The notes beneath the pieces were generated by a model. That model was not told where the DNA came from. It worked only from the letters and a program-made list of their open reading frames with translations, and did not search any database. Shown here piece by piece: positions 30,669-33,019 of a DNA stretch of 33,019 nt (the stretch's first letter is position 1; every line of letters begins with the position of its first letter). The stretch is from a virus. The translations under genes were made by a program, and so were the position numbers. The stretch is taken from positions 1 to 33,019 of the IMG/VR virus record IMGVR_UViG_3300009154_000155. One strand, 5' to 3'.

Positions 30669-32117
30669 TCAACTGATTGGATCTGGCATGTCTACGTTTA
30701 ACATATAACCACCTCTACTAGGTGATAAAAACCTATCAAACGATAGACCCCACAACATAGGATTCAACGTATGGATGCCCATCAAGAAACACACCAAAGA
30801 ACCACCAGCACTGCCTCTTGGGCTAAACGGCCAACCTCTTTGTCTACCATAGTTAACAAGATCTTGAGTTATTAAAAAATAACTCGAATATCCCTTATCG
30901 ATAAATCTATTTAATTCTATTTTAGCTTGCTCAACGTATGTCACTTCTTTTCCGTCTATTAAATATCTCTTAGTTATTTTATCGTATCCACCTTCCTTTA
31001 AGCGTTTGGCTACGATCTGCTTGATAGAATCATCAGCATTATCTATTTCAGGTATCTTAGGGGACGTGTCTACATCAAATGCTACGCATTTTTCTGCTAT
31101 TTTCAATGTATTATCACACATCACTTCAAATATTCTATCGTCTATACCTTCGCTATATTTATTGTTTTTAAATCTAGACCACAATTCAGCTCTAGATTGT
31201 ACGAATTGCTCACTACTATTAACATGAAATAAATCGGGAGAATCCATAGTTGTTTCTTGAGCCACAGCCATCATAAGCTTTTGCAATTCGAAGTCTTTGC
31301 GATCTAAATAATGACAATCATTGGTCAAAACGACAGGTATATTGTATTTATCGGCTATAGCTATTGACCACTTGAAGACAGCATCATCACTTACCGTTTT
31401 TTCGCCCCACTTATCAATGGCTTCAATACCAGGCATCTGTAATTCTATATAATAGTCATCACCAAATTCTTTTTTAAACATCTTTACATATTTTATAGCA
31501 TCATTGAAAGCTTGTTGTTTATCTCGTTCGAAAATCTTGACGCCTTCTTTATCCTTAAGGAAGCGATGCCTAAGTTCATGACTAATTGGGCCATTTAAGC
31601 AGCCTGATAATATAATAAGACCTTCTTTATACTCACATAGCTTTTCAAACCATATTCGGTTATACTGCGTCCTACCCATGCCGAATAAACCAGTCTCATA
31701 TGCTTGAGTAGTAAGTTTTAATAAATTATGGTATCCTACTTCGTTTTTACATAATATAGTTAAATGTCTGTTTCTAGATATCCTAGCAGAAATATCAGGA
31801 TTATTTTTTCTCCATTCGGGAGATCTGACCTTTGTTCCGCTTTGTTCCAGCGTTTGTCTATGCGGTTCCCAGTCATTATAATATATTTCACATCCTGGAA
31901 TATACTTGATTCCATATTTTTTAAACGCCAAGTACATGTCGGGTACCGATGCCATATGCCCGTGCTCAGTAGCACTCATAGCAGGATACCCACGCTCAGA
32001 GCATAATTTAGCGTATTGTTCTGGAGTGGCTACACCATCCAGAGCAGAAAATACAGTGTGATTGTGCAAATGTACAAATTGCGTAGAACCACTATAATCT
32101 TTGGGATCATATGCCAT
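30669..32117 (-). CDS. DNA polymerase III alpha subunit, N-terminal half with PHP domain (split gene)
   Basis: A 482-residue protein. Residues 12-320 are a PHP domain with its metal ligands kept: HLHNH (16-20), SALDG (24-28), TEHGHM (50-55), GCEIYY (75-80), NRHLTIL (H118), LSGCLNG (C173) and the late LTNDCHYL. An intact PHP site suggests a metal-dependent proofreading nuclease, as in many bacterial DnaE proteins. The last 90 residues are the first part of the palm, with YFLITQDLV and the nucleotide-binding loop PRGSAGGSLV, then SFDRFLSPSR. The frame ends VDMPDPIS, where normal enzymes continue into the catalytic PD-x-D-x-D. The rest lies in the gene at 26736-29441. Confidence 0.92.
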   Translation of the reverse strand: MAYDPKDYSGSTQFVHLHNHTVFSALDGVATPEQYAKLCSERGYPAMSATEHGHMASVPDMYLAFKKYGIKYIPGCEIYYNDWEPHRQTLEQSGTKVRSPEWRKNNPDISARISRNRHLTILCKNEVGYHNLLKLTTQAYETGLFGMGRTQYNRIWFEKLCEYKEGLIILSGCLNGPISHELRHRFLKDKEGVKIFERDKQQAFNDAIKYVKMFKKEFGDDYYIELQMPGIEAIDKWGEKTVSDDAVFKWSIAIADKYNIPVVLTNDCHYLDRKDFELQKLMMAVAQETTMDSPDLFHVNSSEQFVQSRAELWSRFKNNKYSEGIDDRIFEVMCDNTLKIAEKCVAFDVDTSPKIPEIDNADDSIKQIVAKRLKEGGYDKITKRYLIDGKEVTYVEQAKIELNRFIDKGYSSYFLITQDLVNYGRQRGWPFSPRGSAGGSLVCFLMGIHTLNPMLWGLSFDRFLSPSRGGYMLNVDMPDPIS

Positions 32118-32222
32118 TGTTCATATCTATTGAAAGTTTTTGCTTTTGAATACAATGGCCACTTCGATACAAACACATATCAATACTAACCAGAATACAA
32201 ATGCAGTCCGTCACATATTATG
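32118..32222. other. Gene-free gap between Hsp70-like and polymerase genes
   Basis: About 105 bases, AT-rich, between the stop of the Hsp70/actin-like gene and the polymerase N-terminal start at 32117. No hairpin with a T-run is visible. It may hold a promoter for the polymerase operon, but I could not pick convincing -35 and -10 elements. Confidence 0.3.
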
Positions 32223-33019
32223 TCAAAACATTTCAGCTGCCTTTAGGCAGCCAGTCGCTACGGAATACAATGGCTGTTCGGCCCTTTTGATAGTTCCTAC
32301 TTCAAAAGGCGGTTCTAATTGATTTAACTTTTCAGCGCATCTTTCTACGAAACCAACTGGCGACGAGGTGCCGCCAGCCATAAATATAGGCACAGCACCT
32401 TCAATTCTCGCTTCAGACTCGTTCTGCTTAAAGCCTTCAACAATGCCTTCTATCACTTGATTTATAAGCACGTCGTAATGAAGCACTATATCCATCGCTA
32501 ATCTATCATTACTATAATCTACACCCGGAGTCAAGTCTACTTCAGTCTTCTTCTTGGCCACAGTTGTCGGCGTTTCCTTCGCCTTTTTCTTCATAGTGTT
32601 TACAGCATTTGGATCATACCCATGCCTAGATGCTACTTGTGAGTCTATCCAATCACCGGCACCTACCCAACAGAAAGAGTATACTTCTAAACCGTACATG
32701 ACGTAGCTAACAGTTACAGTACCTGCCCCCCATGATATCCCTATTCCAGTACCGTCTTCACTCATGTCTATAACAATAGCGTGGGATTCATATATCGAAT
32801 TATATGATAGCTTGGCCTTGGTATCATAACCCTCGAGAACCAAATTAACGACTCTCTGATGATAATCTATATTCGAATGCTTGTTTATCGCTTTAGCAGT
32901 AGTACAATAACATAGCTTAACTTGATCATCGAACTTTCCTACATCATGCTCAGCCATAGTCATTAAACCCTGAACTATAGCAGCTAACACGGTCATAGCC
33001 GCTTCATCTGCTGCTATGC
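32223..33019 (-). CDS. Hsp70/actin-like ATPase, 3' part (runs off right edge)
   Basis: The frame stays open to the right edge (265 codons), so the N-terminal nucleotide-binding part is missing. The visible part has the Hsp70/actin layout: ADEAAMTVLAAIVQG, then GIGISWGAGTVTVSY (phosphate 2 motif, DxGxGT-like), the turn GAGDWIDSQVA, and FMAGGTSSPVGFVERC followed by EQPLYSVATGCLKAAEMF, matching the adenosine motif and final 'AxGAxxAA' helix of DnaK-type proteins. A 20-residue basic Lys/Thr-rich insert (about 134-152) interrupts it. It could be a chaperone-like, plasmid-segregation-type or cytoskeletal ATPase. Its 3' end lies 105 bases before the polymerase N-terminal gene. Confidence 0.75.
   Translation of the reverse strand, partial: IAADEAAMTVLAAIVQGLMTMAEHDVGKFDDQVKLCYCTTAKAINKHSNIDYHQRVVNLVLEGYDTKAKLSYNSIYESHAIVIDMSEDGTGIGISWGAGTVTVSYVMYGLEVYSFCWVGAGDWIDSQVASRHGYDPNAVNTMKKKAKETPTTVAKKKTEVDLTPGVDYSNDRLAMDIVLHYDVLINQVIEGIVEGFKQNESEARIEGAVPIFMAGGTSSPVGFVERCAEKLNQLEPPFEVGTIKRAEQPLYSVATGCLKAAEMF

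Noticed and set aside
32140-32322. Plus-strand frame of 60 residues beside the Hsp70-like gene
   Set aside because: It has no ribosome binding site, overlaps the well-supported Hsp70/actin-like gene by 100 bases and its composition is not protein-like.
1-33019. tRNA genes, CRISPR arrays, insertion sequences, rRNA
   Set aside because: No cloverleaf-like intergenic segment, regular direct repeat or transposase frame was seen. Gaps between genes are too short for most of these.

Overview
This window looks like part of the genome of a large, AT-rich tailed bacteriophage (or a close relative), because T4-type replication proteins sit beside small phage-type membrane and zinc-ribbon proteins at very high coding density. 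Nearly all genes are read on the minus strand in long operons joined by 4-base ATGA or TAATG overlaps. No capsid, tail, terminase, tRNA or integrase gene was found, so the phage assignment rests on the replication and accessory genes. The host cannot be named from the sequence.

Left part (1-7.0 kb): the 5' end of a coiled-coil gene runs off the left edge. It is followed by a surface-chemistry block: a probable glycosyltransferase, three GT2-type glycosyltransferases (one a 663-residue protein with two GT2 domains), one group 1/CgeB-like glycosyltransferase and a sulfotransferase. Two plus-strand genes interrupt it: a 75-residue protein followed by a perfect 11-bp-stem terminator, and one of the GT2 enzymes. 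Middle-left (7.0-12.2 kb): small phage proteins, a DUF1360-like membrane protein, two short zinc-ribbon proteins (one of 47 residues), an endonuclease VII-like resolvase, a 2-oxoglutarate/Fe(II) oxygenase, a DUF6065-like protein and a second sulfotransferase.

Replication and recombination core (12.2-20.3 kb): in transcription order RecA, DnaB/gp41-type helicase, a 57-residue protein, a GroES-like co-chaperonin, an FmdB-like zinc ribbon, a divergent family A DNA polymerase, a basic protein, a possible UvsY-like protein, a gp32-like single-strand DNA-binding protein with its own terminator, and a 5'-3' exonuclease (FEN/T4 RNase H type). Right part (20.3-33.0 kb): plus-strand islands of unknown genes including an HD-domain-like protein, a uracil-DNA-glycosylase-superfamily protein, an FAD-type oxidoreductase-like protein, several zinc-ribbon proteins, and a DNA polymerase III alpha subunit divided over two genes. 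Its PHP plus glycine-loop half (30.7-32.1 kb) and its catalytic-Asp, fingers and OB half (26.7-29.4 kb) are separated by three other genes. At the right edge is the 3' part of an Hsp70/actin-like ATPase gene.

Together the core would supply most of a fork (Pol III-type polymerase, helicase, SSB, primer-removing nuclease) and a recombination system (RecA, possible UvsY-like mediator, endonuclease VII). No primase, clamp or clamp loader was seen here. The most striking points are the split polymerase III, whose two parts each carry a DMPD motif at the junction, and the presence of a second polymerase whose motif B has lost its usual aromatic residues.
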